Assembly (NCBI RefSeq): GCF_905147365.1
Contig: NC_056428.1
Location: 19,312,001-19,376,000 of the forward strand
DNA length: 64,000 nucleotides
Direction of reading: 5' to 3'
From: Aricia agestis
Lineage: Eukaryota > Arthropoda > Insecta > Lepidoptera > Lycaenidae
The translations under genes were made by a program, and so were the position numbers. Under the pieces are notes generated by a model that had not been told where the DNA came from, did not search any database, and worked only from the letters and a program-made list of their open reading frames with translations. Below, piece by piece: positions 14,374 through 25,737 of the stretch (the stretch's first letter is position 1; the number at the start of each line of letters is the position of its first letter).

Positions 14374-15020
14374 TATAACTAGCTCGAATACCTCGAATAC
14401 CGAGCAAAGCTCGGTCAAATAGCTTTGCTCGGTTTTCGATAAAACACGAATAAAATGATATTTTCTAAAAATGATTCCTAGCTAGATCGATTTATCGCCC
14501 CCGAAACCCCCTACATACTAAATTTCATGAAAATCGTTGGAGTCGATTCCGAGATTCCAATTATATTCAGTATATATACAAGAATTGCTCGTTTAAAGAT
14601 GTAAGATACTAGCTAGTTGACCGAGCTTCGCTCGGTATTCGATAAAACACGAATAAAATGACATTTTCTAGAAATGATTTCTAGCTAGATCGATTTATCG
14701 CCCCCGAAACCCCCTATATACTAAATTTCATGAAAATCGTTGGAGCCGATTCCGAGATTCCAATTATATATATTAAATATATACTAGCTATTTGACCTAG
14801 CTTTGCTTGGTACTCGTATTCGATAAAACACAGCTAAAATGACATTTTCTAAAAATGATTCCTAGCTAGATCGATTTATCGCCCCCGAAACCCCCTATAT
14901 ACTAAATTTCATGAAAATCGTTGGAGCCGATTCCGAGATTGAAATTATATATATTATACAAGAATTGTTCGTTTAAAGATATAAGATATACAAGAATTGC
15001 TCGTTTAAAGATATAAAGAT
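14374..15020 (+). repeat. Three tandem copies of a CGAGCTTTGCTCGG repeat
   Basis: The copies start near 14374, 14611 and 14783. Each has a short CCGAGC..GCTCGG stem, CGATAAAACACGAATAAAAT, TCGATTTATCGCCCCCGAAA and TTTCATGAAAATCGTTGGAG, then a TA-rich tail and AAGAATTGCTCGTTTAAAGA. The same family recurs singly at 21.5 kb and 62.7 kb. The 3' 'ATTTCATGAAAATCGTTGGA' segment is typical of LINE-mobilised repeats in Lepidoptera; that assignment is an inference. Confidence 0.75.
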
Positions 15021-15080
15021 ATGAACTAGACTGATATATAATTTGACACGGTGATTGTTGGATCTGTTACGATGATTTGA

Positions 15081-15196
15081 TCGTAGTATGTCTGGACGTC
15101 TGTGACCAGACATACTACGATTATTAGACGAACGACAGATAGACGGGTAGACGAACATACCCTGTCAGTATGTTCGTCTACCCGTCTATCTGTCGT
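15081..15196. repeat. Two adjacent perfect hairpins
   Basis: Hairpin 1 has 15-bp arms 15081-15095 and 15106-15120 (TCGTAGTATGTCTGG). Hairpin 2 has 29-bp arms 15132-15160 and 15168-15196 with a 7-nt loop, CCTGTCA. Both are exact and belong to the inner edge of the 13.87-15.30 kb element. Confidence 0.85.
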
Positions 15197-15446
15197 TAGC
15201 ATTTTGCCTAAAGAAGGTTTAGCTCTGTCCGTAGGTTCTCTTTTTGAATTATTTACCATAATTTTGGTTCTGTCATCCATTCCAATTTCCAACTATAACT
15301 AACTTCGTATATTCCCTCATAATATTATAAACCTTCCCTGGACTACCACGAAACTTTCAACAACTTTAAAATTAGCCAAGTTTAAGCCATTCTCGAATTT
15401 TAGCGAGACCAACAAAATTTAAAATATTTTTTTTATTATATAGAAT

Positions 15447-16436
15447 ACTAGCTGTTTCCCGCGACTTCGTCCGCGTGGACTTCAGTTTATAGCGCGCGAT
15501 GTCAACAAAATTGGTGTCAAAAGCTTTTATAAAAAAACCCTGGTACCCCTTAAATCAATACAGCTGTGTAGTGTGCACACAATAAGTACTTTATTTTTTA
15601 TATTAAACTTTATATTTTATGCCAAATTTCAAAGCATATTTAGCCCCCCAATTACACAACTTTACCCATAAACTATTTATCATTGATAGGTTTAGCCCCA
15701 ATTTCACCAACGTCTGTTAGTGTTAACAGCTTGTTAAAATGTCCTGTCTTCTCTTTCATTCATATGAAAAACGAAACAGCTAACGTGATACTAATTCGAT
15801 CATTAACTTTAACAGTCGTTGGTGAAATTTGGTCTTAAGGTTACGTCACTACCTGCACAGATAAAGTATTGAGTTATTTAATACCGTAGAATAGATATAA
15901 CAATCGAAAAAAATCGAGACTTAAATGTAAGATGATACCACCTCTTATAGAAAGACTTTTGAGCAAGCGTCAGCGCGATGTAGAAGACGCACGGCGCCAT
16001 CTATTATGAATTTTTCGAACAAATTTACGACCCTTACAACCCTTTTTTCCAGTAAAAAAGTAGCCTATGTCCTTTCTCAGGCTTTAGACTATCTGTATAC
16101 AAAATTTCATTACAATCGGTTCGGTAGTTTTGGCGTTTGGCGTGAAAGCGAGACTGACAGACAGACAGAGATACTTTCGCATTTATAATATTAGTATAGA
16201 TTATGTGCACACTGCACAGCTGTTTTTGGGTATTTTGATTAATTAAGGGCCGCGCTACACCGGAATGGCAGCGGCGAGGCGAGCACTTTCAGCGCTGCCA
16301 TTCCGGTGTAGCGCGGCCCTAAGAGGGGTACCACTTACCAGGGTTTTAAAAAGTTTTTAAATTTGACACAAATTTTGTTGACACCGCGCGCTATAAACTA
16401 AAGCCCACGCGGACGAAGTCGCGGGCAACAGCTAGT
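15447..16436. mobile_element. Foldback composite, copy A (about 990 bp)
   Basis: The outer ends are inverted copies of ACTAGCTG followed by CCCGCGACTTCGTCCGCG, extending through a TATAGCGCGCG motif and GGTACCCCT. Nested inside are a MITE with AATTTCACCAACG..CGTTGGTGAAATT ends (about 15698-15832) and a 75-bp hairpin (16246-16320). The whole unit is repeated in inverted orientation at 35218-36216. In one stretch of about 220 bp that I compared by eye, the two copies differ at about five positions, so the duplication looks recent. Confidence 0.85.
16246..16320. mobile_element. 75-bp minimal hairpin MITE
   Basis: Exact 28-bp arms (AGGGCCGCGCTACACCGGAA at the outer end) surround a 19-nt loop. It is a deletion derivative of the 281-bp foldback at 51451-51731 and is duplicated at 35334-35408. 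Confidence 0.88.
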
Positions 16437-17934
16437 ATATATATATAATATTATTATAATATTATTAAACATCATATTCTAACGTATTAAAAACTATAAA
16501 CAAAAACATACTAACTAATAAGTATGATTAGTTCTATGTTACAATAAAGTAAAAAATAAAACGCCATCTGTTGAATCGTATTAGAACTAAAATGTTCATT
16601 CCATCGATATATTTCTGGATTTTTTATAATATTATACATAAAATATGTTTAAGATTTTTGAAATTTTATTTTAATACACATCCAAGACCCAGGAAAATTG
16701 AAAACTTTTTGTTCCGCCTGCGGGACTCGAACCCAGGACCCCCGGGATGAGCGCTGGCCACGCGCAATGCGAATTCATTTTCATCGAAATTTTCATGGAA
16801 ATAAGATATTTTCCCACATCAAAATGTAGCCTATGTCCTTTCTCAGACTCTAGAATAACTGTATACAAAATTTCATTGCAATCGGTTCAGTAGTTTTGGC
16901 GTGAAAGCAAGACAGACAGACAGACAGAGATACTTTCGCATTTATAATATTAGTATAGTATGGATTATAATATTATTAAACATCATATTCTAACGTATTA
17001 AAAACTATAAACAAAAACATACTAACTAATAAGTATGATTAGTTCTATGTTACAGTAAAGTAAAAAATAAAACGCCATCTGTTGAATCGTATTAGAACTA
17101 AAATGTTCATTCCATTGATATATTTCTGGATTTTTTATAATATTATACATAAAATATGTTTAAGATTTTTGAAATTTTATTTTAATACACATCCAAGACC
17201 CAGGAAAATTGAAAACTTTTTGTTCCGCCTGCGGGACTCGAACCCAGGACCCCCGGGATGAGCGCTGGCCACGCGCAATGCGAATTCATTTTCATCGAAA
17301 TTTTCATGGAAATAAGATATTTTCCCACATCAAAATGTAGCCTATGTCCTTTCTCAGACTCTAGAATAACTGTATACAAAATTTCATTGCAATCGGTTCA
17401 GTAGTTTTGGCGTGAAAACAAGACAGACAGACAGACAGACAGACAGAGATACTTTCGCATTTATAATATTAGTATGGATTATAATATTATTAAACATCAT
17501 ATTCTAACGTATTAAAAACTATAAACAAAAACATACTAACTAATAAGTATGATTAGTTCTATGTTACAATAAAGTAAAAAATAAAACGCCATCTGTTGAA
17601 TCGTATTAGAACTAAAATGTTCATTCCATTGATATATTTCTAGATTTTTTATAATATTATACATAAAATATGTTTAAGATTTTTGAAATTTTATTTTAAT
17701 ACACATCCAAGACCCAGGAAAATTGAAAACTTTTTGTTCCGCCTGCGGGACTCGAACCCAGGACCCCTGGGATGAGCGCTGGCCACGCGCAATGCGAATT
17801 CATTTTCATCGAAATTTTCATGGAAATAAGATATTTTCCCACATCAAAATGTAGCCTATGTCCTTTCTCAGACTCTAGAATAACTGTATACAAAATTTCA
17901 TTGCAATCGGTTCAGTAGTTTTGGCGTGAAAGCA

Positions 17935-17993
<59 letters not shown>

Positions 17994-18025
17994 GATACTT
18001 TCGCATTTATAATATTAGTATGGAT
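16437..18025 (-). repeat. Tandem array A, three units of about 512 bp
   Basis: Three near-identical units have a period of 511-514 bp, measured between identical internal 65-codon frames at 16671, 17182 and 17696. On the minus strand each unit reads: a (CTGT)n microsatellite, AAACTACTGAACCGATTGCA, a tRNA-like B box GGTTCGAGTCCCGCAGGCGG, then a tail with GGATGTGTATTAAAATAA. The ACAG tract expands from about 3 to 6 to 14 copies across the units (about 17933-17993 in the last). The preserved frame reflects recent duplication, not a gene. Confidence 0.88.
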
Positions 18026-19811
18026 AGCTGACATTGTGATTTGTGATATATTGTCATTAAACGCGCTATTTACCAGGAAGTATATTTTTAATTATTAGTT
18101 TTTTAAACTCGTTTAAAAAAAGTCGACGTTATCTTGAAGCGTTTTTCTGGTAGATAAAAATAATATACTTTGCTTATAATATTACTATGTGTCACTATGT
18201 GACGTGCCGCGTGCTGTAGGCTCTACAAAACATAATCTGCAGTCTTTTATCAAAATGAGTCTCGTATTTTAATCTTGTGAAAAAAAACAAAACTTATCAA
18301 AATCATTCTTTGTCATAACATTAAATATATTATATTATGGTGAGTATGACTCATCCTAAAATATTTTAATTACATTTTAAGCTTCAGTAAACTCCTCTCA
18401 TTAATTAATAAAAGCATAAAATTTTAATGATCGTTATAATCATAACACAATACAAATATAATATACACAGTAGCACAAGTCAAACGTTTTCTTGAAACCA
18501 AATTCGTGCAACATAGAGACAAGTTTTACGCGTGATCTTAAAAATTATCTAAAATCACGCCAACGACACTACATAAGCGTATAATATTATGTGGACTTGT
18601 AAGATGCTGGTTTACCATGTATAATTTATACTGTGATCATAATAGAATTTGAACAAAAACAGTTTTGGTTTAACGAGTAAATTCCATGAAACAATAACAC
18701 TAATTACCACAGACTTGTACTTTTAAAATCAGATAAAATCATCAAGGTCAGATGCAGTCACAGTATATAAACGACCAGACGGTGCACCTGATGGTGAGAG
18801 ATTAGTATTGACCATGGACGCCTTTGTCCTACGTACGCGTTTCTTAGAAGACTAGTTATATAGACACTCAAAATCAGAAACATATATTATAATCAGAAAA
18901 AAAAAAACAAACCAAATTTCGGATAACAATGATGATGAATGAATCTGTCAATTCAGTACAAATTTAGAATTGCATCCACGCCTCGTGTTGCGGTCTGAAT
19001 TGACCCTAATAAATCATTTTGTTATTAGCACAGACGACTCTTTGCGAATCCTGTGAATCCGCGAAATAGCGGAAGTGTGTGGTCACGTCTACGGAACCGC
19101 CGTAAATTATTATCGTAGATGCATCTTACGTGACCCTACTTGTTCCGCGCTCGCCAACAGCATATCTTTATCTATTGTTATCTAGACTAATTTATTGTAA
19201 GATGGCATTAGGCAAGATGGTATTTTTAAATAGACACATTTCCACCATTGCTACTTCTCTAAACAAGTGCTCAAAGCAATGACAAACCATGAAAACCTAT
19301 TGATATGATTTCAGGGAGCCTGAAGAACAAACTAAAGCTGTCTTCGAACTAACAGGAAAAGGCATGTAGCAACATTTTAACTAAAAATCAAAGAACACAA
19401 CGTAAGGATAAGACAGATAATTTCATAAATGAAAAGAATAAAAGCAAAACATTCTATAAGTAGATAAAATATATTCTCAGAAGTTTTAAATATCAACATA
19501 TTTATAAATGACTCTACCTAAAAGCTTTTAATGATCCTTATGCTCTTGAAATAAGGTTTCTGTCACAGGTAATATGAGTTTGGATGGGCAGACTAGATTC
19601 TTGTACTCGTTTATATTTAGCATCTTCTCATTTCCCAGACACTATCTCCCTTTCCTGTTCGACTGCTTGCGTGTCCTTGGTTTAAGACCGGCTACATAGA
19701 TAAAGTGCATTAACAGGGCACGCAACAAACTGACTATAGTATATACTACATACTCTATAGTCTGTACTCTACATAATTATGATTTACATTACGATATGAT
19801 TTACAACTACA
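18026..19811. other. Noncoding DNA, a few repeat relics
   Basis: No gene was seen. A stretch at 18967-19006 ends in TTGCGGTCTGAATTGACCC and matches the terminus of the foldback at 23.07-23.67 kb, so it may be a solo end. A TATATAAA at about 18763 lies just before a decayed retroelement stretch and is not convincing as a promoter. Confidence 0.45.
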
Positions 19812-20275
19812 TGACGCCCGCAACTCCGTTGCGCCAAAATTAGTTGAGCGCACAGGAACAGTGAATGTTTACGCAACAAAAGCTATCATTTCCCCTCTGT
19901 AGCTCAGTTGGTGAGCTGTAGGTAGCTCAAGCCGGGGGTCGCGGGTTCGAATCCCGCCGACGGAACAAAAAGTGTTCAAAGTTCCTGGGTCGTGGATGTG
20001 TATTAAATATGTGTATTATATTATAATAAAAATCTTAAATATATGTATAGTATAAAAATATTATTATATACATATATTTCCGTTGTCTGGTACCCGTAAC
20101 ACAAGTCCTTCAGGTAGGTACTTAGCACGGGGCCAGACTGACGTGGTGTGAAACGTCCATAGAAATTATTATTATTATTATTTCCCGAGACGTAAAGTAT
20201 CTCCATACCAAAAATTAAAATCGGTTCAGCGGTTTGGGCGTGAAGAGGTTACAGACAGACAGACACATTTTACGA
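19812..20275 (+). mobile_element. GACGCCCGCAACTCCG-type repeat split by a SINE
   Basis: The left piece, 19812-19894 (GACGCCCGCAACTCCGTTGC), and the right piece, 20180-20275 (CCCGAGACGTAAAGTATCTC ... TCGGTTCAGCGGTTTGGGCG), are the two halves of one family. An uninterrupted relative lies at 28282-28488. The SINE 19895-20179 sits between them, flanked by ATTTCCC duplications. Confidence 0.75.
19895..20179 (+). repeat. tRNA-derived SINE with target duplication
   Basis: It has a tRNA-like head with A box (TAGCTCAGTTGG) and B box (GGTTCGAATCC), then ACGGAACAAAAAGTG, GGATGTGTATTAAATATG, a CACGTCAGTCTGGCC-type region and an ATT-repeat tail. The target duplication ATTTCCC lies at 19888-19894 and 20180-20186. 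The head does not close a clean cloverleaf, so it is not a working tRNA gene. Confidence 0.85.
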
Positions 20276-20551
20276 TACGACTACTGCAGCTTACATAATT
20301 TACATATACGTTACGTATTAATATATAATATTCAAACAAAACCGACGATGGTACAAAAAAAAAGGTTTTTTGTGTATAACATTTTTATAACTTGTTCTCA
20401 GTCGCTATCAAGTGATAATTAAGATGACCTTGGTTATAAAATATAGTTTAATAAAAAATTCAAATTAGATTATTTTAGGATTTAAAACGTGACAGACTGT
20501 CAAATGTATTTCCTAAACTTAAAGCTCAGAAAAAATGTGTTTGTTTATGAC

Positions 20552-20829
20552 GACCTCTGTGGCTCAGTGGTGAGCGCGTTGGTAGCTCAAGCCGGGGGTC
20601 GCGGGTTCGAGTCCCGCCGACGGAACAAAAAGTTTTCAAAGTTCCTGGGTCATGGATGTGTATTAAATATGTATATCATATAATAAAAATCTTAAATATA
20701 TGTATAGTATAAAAGTATTAAATATATTTCCGTTGTCTGGTACCTGTAACACAAGTCCTTCAGGTACTTACCACCGGGCCAGACTGACGTGGTGTGAAGC
20801 GTCCATAGATATTATTATATTATATTATA
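20552..20829 (+). repeat. tRNA-derived SINE, second copy
   Basis: Same family as 19895-20179: head CTCTGTGGCTCAGTGGTGAG, B box GGTTCGAGTCCCGCC, the same body and end. It ends in an ATTATATT-repeat tail. Confidence 0.83.
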
Positions 20830-21531
20830 TACCATTCAATAATTTTATTGGATAATTAATAACGATATTGAACAAACTTGATTGATAATGAATTATATAA
20901 TTTAACACTTGGCGCTAAAGTGCATTACCTATAATTTTAAGTTCCTTATAACCTTTACACGTCATGTTCAACTAAGTACTAACTACCAAAATGATCGAAC
21001 CGTTGCGCCAAAAAATTAAGACAAAAATGATTTTGTTTACTGTTATTTTATACATTATATTTTTTACATTTTATTTTAAACTTTACAGGACTTAAATAAC
21101 ATGTAACAGCTTATCATGTGTAAATAAAATTTACACATGATACTGTAATTTTTCTTTCACATTTCTTAAAAACTAGAGATCACCCAATGGTCGAAATTCG
21201 ATCTTAAGTCCTGGCCGTGTTTACGATTCAATAAAAAAACTATAATCAATTTTCAATTTGACAACAAACTTCAACCAAAAATAAAAGAGCATAATTCGTA
21301 TGTATAGGCTAGTCATTCAAAATTCCTAGTGTGTGTGTTGTAGTGTGTGTAATGTTTTATTTGTTAAAAAAATGTATAATAAAAGCATAATTTCAAAATA
21401 ACATTAGCTCGATGCATTCCTTCACCATATAAACTAATTATATAATATAACTGTGCTAAATTTCATTCACCGTGTCCGCATTTTTTTTTAAACCGGTTCC
21501 AATATTTTTCGCTCGCGTATTAATATTATAA
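20830..21531. other. AT-rich noncoding DNA
   Basis: I see no gene and no repeat with defined ends in this 0.7 kb. A GTGTGTGTTGTAGTGTGTGT run lies near 21330. Confidence 0.5.
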
Positions 21532-21735
21532 CTAGCTATTTAACCGAGCTTTACTCGGTATTCGATAAAACACGAATAAAATGACATTTTCTAAAAATGA
21601 TTTCTAGCTAGATCGATTTATCGCCCCCGAAACCCCCTATATACTAAATTTCATGAAAATCGTTGGAGCCGATTCCGAAATTCCAATTATATATATACAT
21701 ATATACAAGAATTGCTCGTTTAAAGATATAAGATA
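21532..21735 (+). repeat. Single copy of the CGAGCTTTGCTCGG repeat
   Basis: It starts CTAGCTATTTAACCGAGC, has CGATAAAACACGAATAAAAT and GATTTATCGCCCCCGAAACC, a TA tail, and ends AAGAATTGCTCGTTTAAAGA. It is closely similar to the tandem copies at 14.4-15.0 kb. Confidence 0.8.
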
Positions 21736-22080
21736 AGATATAGATATGGCAATTTTATTGGACAGTTTGGCTTTGGCAGGAACTATCTGAGTGTGTGTAG
21801 CGGTTATAAGCTCAGTCCCAGATCTCTCAGCAGTACCAAGGTTAAAACAGGTTGTAACAGAATGTGCATTTAAAACTGGGTTAAGAATTACTTTCCAAAA
21901 AGGTTAAGATTTGCGTTTTGTCCAGTTCCGCGATATTTTTAACCGACTATAGAGATAAATAAACGATAATGATGTATATTTTTTCATAATGGCGCCTAAT
22001 CTAAACTACTGATAGGATTTTAACAAATAAGGTGTGATAGATGCGTATAGCCTAATTAACATAGTCGGGTTATATAATAT

Positions 22081-22362
22081 AATAATATATAATAATATCT
22101 ATGGACGCTTCACACCACGTCAGTCTGGCCCCGTGTTAAGTACCTGAAGGACTTGTGTTACAGGTACCAGACAACGGAAATATATTTAATACTTTTATAC
22201 TATACATAATATATTTAAGATTTTTATTATATCATAAACATATTTAATACACATCCATGACCCAGGAACATTGAAAAACTTTTTGTTCCATCGGCGGGAT
22301 ACGAACCCGCGACCCCCGGCTTGAGTTGCCACACACTCTAACCATTGAGCCACGGAGGTCGG
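22081..22362 (-). repeat. tRNA-derived SINE, third copy, minus strand
   Basis: Read on the minus strand it has GACCTCCGTGGCTCAATGG, a B-box-like GGTTCGTATCCCGCC, the shared GGATGTGTATTAAATATG body and a tail ending CACGTCAGTCTGGCC...CGTCCATAG. It is oriented opposite to the two copies at 20 kb. Confidence 0.8.
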
Positions 22363-22665
22363 GGTTATATGTGTTAACTTCTGATTAAACACTAAGCGAT
22401 ATTATGTTGTGTCTACTAATTTTGATGTTTTCATGTGCAATGCGATTGTGATTTTGGTATTACTTTACCTGAACAAAAAACTCTGCCTTGAAATTATCCT
22501 TTACACAACTCCATAGATAGGAGCGAGATGAAAAGTAGAGAATGTTTTACATAGATACAGTAGCAGGCGCTAGTGGATGCTGGAGTGGAATTAAAAATGA
22601 TTGCTTTACTATTATTTACCAGCATCTAATGAAATGTTTTTTTGTTTCTGTGCTATATCAATAAA

Positions 22666-22772
22666 TCGGCAACGCACCTGCAACTCTTCTGATGTTGCAA
22701 GTGTCCATGGGCTACGGTAGTTGATTTCCATCAGGTGACCGTTTGCTCGTTTTCCCATTATTAAAAAAAAAT
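22666..22772 (+). repeat. 5'-truncated retroposon tail
   Basis: It starts CGGCAACGCACCTGCAACTC, continues TCCATGGGCTACGG, ATCAGGTGACC and GTTTGCTCG, and ends in an A-rich run. This is the same 3' end as the fuller copies at 27.5 and 40.7 kb and the short one at 45.35 kb. Confidence 0.75.
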
Positions 22773-23030
22773 AATATCGATTTCATTCAAGCTAAGCGAA
22801 CTTCTTGGTGTCTAGTCTTCAAGTACAAGCACTGTTTAAGCAATAAGCGAATGTAAGCTGTGCGAGAAAAGTAGTCGCACTGACGGTGGGATTTGGTTGT
22901 AGGCTGGCCTGCCACTCGCCCGGACTTCGCCGCGACCAGCGGTGGGATATTACGACGCCACAACCAGCAACCACGTAGTACGTATCGCAACCTCGCAACT
23001 CTCTACGACTCTATACGAGTAGTAGTAGTA

Positions 23031-23713
23031 TAAGAAGCTACGTAAGTCCGCAACCTAGAACCACCTAGAACAAGGGTCAATTCAGACTACAACGCGACGA
23101 GTAATGCATTTGTATGGACTTGACAGATTTATAAGACGTCTCACGCAATGGGGATTGTCCATTTTTTTTTAATTTTGCTCATTACAAAAACATTTCGAGG
23201 AATAAGGTCAGTGATCGTTTTTCTGTATATAAACGAAAAAAATGCCCATTAGTTACTTATATTTTTGAACAAATATGTTTAACCTTAGTTTGACCTTCAA
23301 TGGCGTTAAATTAGCAATAAATTCGACTAACATTACGTTTCGAACTTTTGGTAAGCTTCTCGTATCAGCTTTCACATAATGAGAACTTGCATTTGTCGAA
23401 CCAGCCATTATAAATAAGATTGAAAGGAAATTTAAAACATACTGCAGAGGTCAATTAGCCGCCGATGATGACGTCAGAGCGAAACTTTAAAAATTTATTG
23501 AGAAAAAACTAGCCAATGAATTTCAAAATTATTTAATTTATATTCTTAAAATACCCTATTTTAACGAAAAAAAAATAAGTACATGTTATTTTTTTTGGAC
23601 AATGCCCATTGAAATCCGCCAAATCCATGCTTTCAAATGCATCAACGCGTCGCGTTGCGGTCTGAATTTACCCTAAGAAGCTACGTAAGTCCGCAACCCA
23701 GCACCACCTAGAA
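23031..23713. mobile_element. 600-bp foldback flanked by 40-bp direct repeats
   Basis: The element itself (23072-23673) has inverted ends: GGGTCAATTCAGACTACAAC at the left and, on the minus strand at the right, GGGTAAATTCAGACCGCAAC, followed by CGCGACG and GCATTTG. It is bracketed by direct repeats 23031-23070 and 23674-23713, which begin TAAGAAGCTACGTAAGTCCG and differ at about two positions. A 40-bp duplication is far longer than ordinary DNA-transposon target duplications. Confidence 0.75.
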
Positions 23714-23803
23714 TGAATCGCAATTTCGCAACCCTGTAGTACAAGCACATAAAACCGCTATTGACAACCCAAAAGTGCTTCGCAACTATTTGTAGTGTTA
23801 GAT

Positions 23804-23961
23804 GGGCCCCTAGAGGATCAATTTTATTGTTCAATATCACTGAAAAATATATTGAACATTTTATTTTCGTTCGTTCGTACGTTCAAAATTAACCCTAGAC
23901 GGTCAATAATATTAGCCAATACGTAATATTGCACAATAAAAGTGATCGTCTAGGGGCCGCC
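23804..23961. mobile_element. Foldback MITE with CCCCTAGA ends
   Basis: The left end is GGGCCCCTAGAGGATCAATT. The right end on the minus strand is GGCCCCTAGACGATCACTTT. Arms are about 35 bp and continue through TTTTATTGT. An internal CCCTAGACGGTC repeats part of the end. It is 158 bp with no coding content. Confidence 0.75.
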
Positions 23962-24529
23962 TTAATGTAAAATTGTATAGGTTGAATGACAGTCGCGCAA
24001 AAACTAAACGGCAAAATTAATCCAGATATGTTTATTTCTATGTCACTATGATACAATAGAAAACATAGCCTTATTCTTGACATTATACATTTTCAAGTTA
24101 TTGTTTTGCATCTTCAAGTTGTCTAAAATCACGCAAATTAGTATGAAGACGGTCTACTCACTACTGTATATTATTGATATTGTGACTTGACTGCCATATT
24201 ACGACATGTTTATTTATTTTGGTTTTCTTCGCGAAGTGAATGCACTGACGATTCATAACATTAAACAGTGTGATTCATAATGATATATTATGACCAAACT
24301 CTTTGTTACCACTTACGTTAGTGTCTTTGTCATTTCTTTAAACACTTTTAATAAGAATGATAATTGCATTAAAAGAGGCACAACAGTTTTCGCGTAATAC
24401 AACTTTACGATTTAAAAACCTAACGAAAGCTGGGAAATAAATAGTTTTTGAATATTCCTTGTTGCGAGTAACTAACTAGGCGAGTTCATTTACTAATTGA
24501 TGCCCACAAGTCGCAACGCATATTATGTC

Positions 24530-24732
24530 ACCGCACGCATTCGATTATCACGCGGGAACGGTACATTTTTCCGAAATAAAAAGTATCCTATATTCCTTCC
24601 CCGAGACTTAAAGTATCTACATAACAATGTTGTGTTATTTCCTTTGAGTGCCGGGAATAATGCATTATTAATGTATTATATTTCCTTTCGGGACACAAAG
24701 TATCTCCATAAGAAAGTTCATAAAAATGGATA
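24530..24732 (+). repeat. Decayed repeat related to the 28.28-kb family
   Basis: It contains GGAACGGTACATTTTTCCG, AAAAAGTATCCTATATTCC and two CGGGACACAAAGTATCTCC-type segments, as in 20180-20275 and 28282-28488. The 78-codon frame here is incidental. Confidence 0.5.
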
Positions 24733-24965
24733 AGGGTTTAAAAAAGGAAAGCTCTAGTGACCTTGCGTTGCGCTTGGCGTCAGCACTACCGTGCCCCATG
24801 TCTCTATTATAATACAAAGATAACTCGAATCGCGCTGGCATACTGACATTTAAACTCAGCGTTTACATTTGCACAAATTTTTGAATAACAATACACTGTG
24901 TCACTTATGCAAAGTACCTATAACTGGGGTCTGGGGCCCAATTTTCGTACTTCGAATCATAACCT

Positions 24966-25023
24966 ACCTAAGGTTAAAAACCCAAACACAACAAAATTTG
25001 TATTTGGGTTTTTAACCTTAGGT
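24966..25023. repeat. Perfect 21-bp-arm hairpin
   Basis: Arms 24966-24986 and 25003-25023 are exact reverse complements (ACCTAAGGTTAAAAACCCAA at the outer end) around a 16-nt loop. Confidence 0.85.
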
Positions 25024-25377
25024 ATTTTTTTGCAATTTCGTCGTAGAACAACAAAAAATCCGCACGGTACGTTTTTTTTATTAAAAGATGGTCTTCCTTT
25101 GTCGAGGTAAACTAAAGTTCATTACTTTTCTTTTACAAGTTTGTCACAGTAATTATTCAGGACTATTAAAAACTTAATTTGATTAAGTTGTTATAATATA
25201 AATATTAAACATTGATAGAGCGTCAGTAAATGAAGTAGGTGCTAACTTTTGCTAACTGGTCATTACATTATCAAGCTAGTTAGCACGTAAGCTAAAATTG
25301 TACTATCAATATTGACTGAGATGTACGAACAAAAAACAGCGGTGATATTGATATAGTATAGTAAATAACGCCAGTAT

Positions 25378-25646
25378 ACAGGCTGTAACAAAACTAAGTG
25401 ACAATACTTTTGAGTTTTGGGTGTGCATGGGTCCCCTATATAATAGAGTTCACTGTGAAAGTAGCAGCGCTAAAAGAGTAACTTTTTTACTTTTGTTTGG
25501 GAAAATTCATGACGCTGGGGCGCTTGCCCATATAATTCACAATAAAGTTTTTGCTCTTTCAGCGCTGCTACTTTCACAATGAACTCTCTACAAGGAACAC
25601 ATACACACCCTAAAGTATTATCACTTACTTTTGTTACACCTTGTAT
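25378..25646. mobile_element. TA-type foldback MITE (GTGTAACAAAA family)
   Basis: It has a CAGGCTGTAACAAAACTAAG left end and a TTTTGTTACACCTTGTATA right end. Long inverted arms pass through GAGTTCACTGTGAAAGTAGC and its complement. Ends abut TATA, consistent with a TA target. It belongs to a family with at least six members in this window (25.4, 32.1, 36.9, 52.7, 53.9, 56.6 kb). Confidence 0.82.
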
Positions 25647-25648
25647 AA

Positions 25649-25704
25649 TAATTAAGTTTCAATACAAACATTGGTTAGGTAATGTTTGTATTGAAACTTA
25701 ATTA
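25649..25704. repeat. Perfect 24-bp-arm hairpin beside a MITE
   Basis: Arms 25649-25672 and 25681-25704 are exact complements (TAATTAAGTTTCAATACAAA at the outer end), loop GGTTAGGT. It starts 3 bp past the end of the TA-type MITE. Confidence 0.85.
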
Positions 25705-25737
25705 GTGTCCACTTGTCAGAGCCTTGATCCAGTCCTG

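Larger units (their letters stand above)
13870..15297. mobile_element. Element with about 130-bp inverted ends enclosing repeats
   Basis: The left arm (13870-13997) and right arm (15161-15297) are reverse complements with a few mismatches and a short insertion. Both contain TAGTTGGAA, GGATGACAG and GACAGATAGACGGGTAGACG. About 1.16 kb lies between them, including three tandem copies of another repeat (14374-15020). No target duplication could be identified. It could be a composite or foldback transposon, or two inverted solo copies. Confidence 0.65.

Noticed and set aside
16671..17893. Identical 65-codon frame repeated in arrays A and B (also 34092, 34575)
   Set aside because: It lies across a tRNA-derived SINE and its flanks. 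Whole units are nearly identical at DNA level, so conservation of the frame shows recent copying, not selection on a protein.
18763..18840. TATATAAA followed by an ATG (possible promoter)
   Set aside because: The following sequence resembles a decayed retroelement with CACCTGATGGTGAG, the frame is only 13 codons, and no downstream gene is linked to it.
19895..19970. Possible tRNA gene
   Set aside because: A and B boxes are present but the acceptor and anticodon stems do not pair properly, and a SINE body follows with target duplications.
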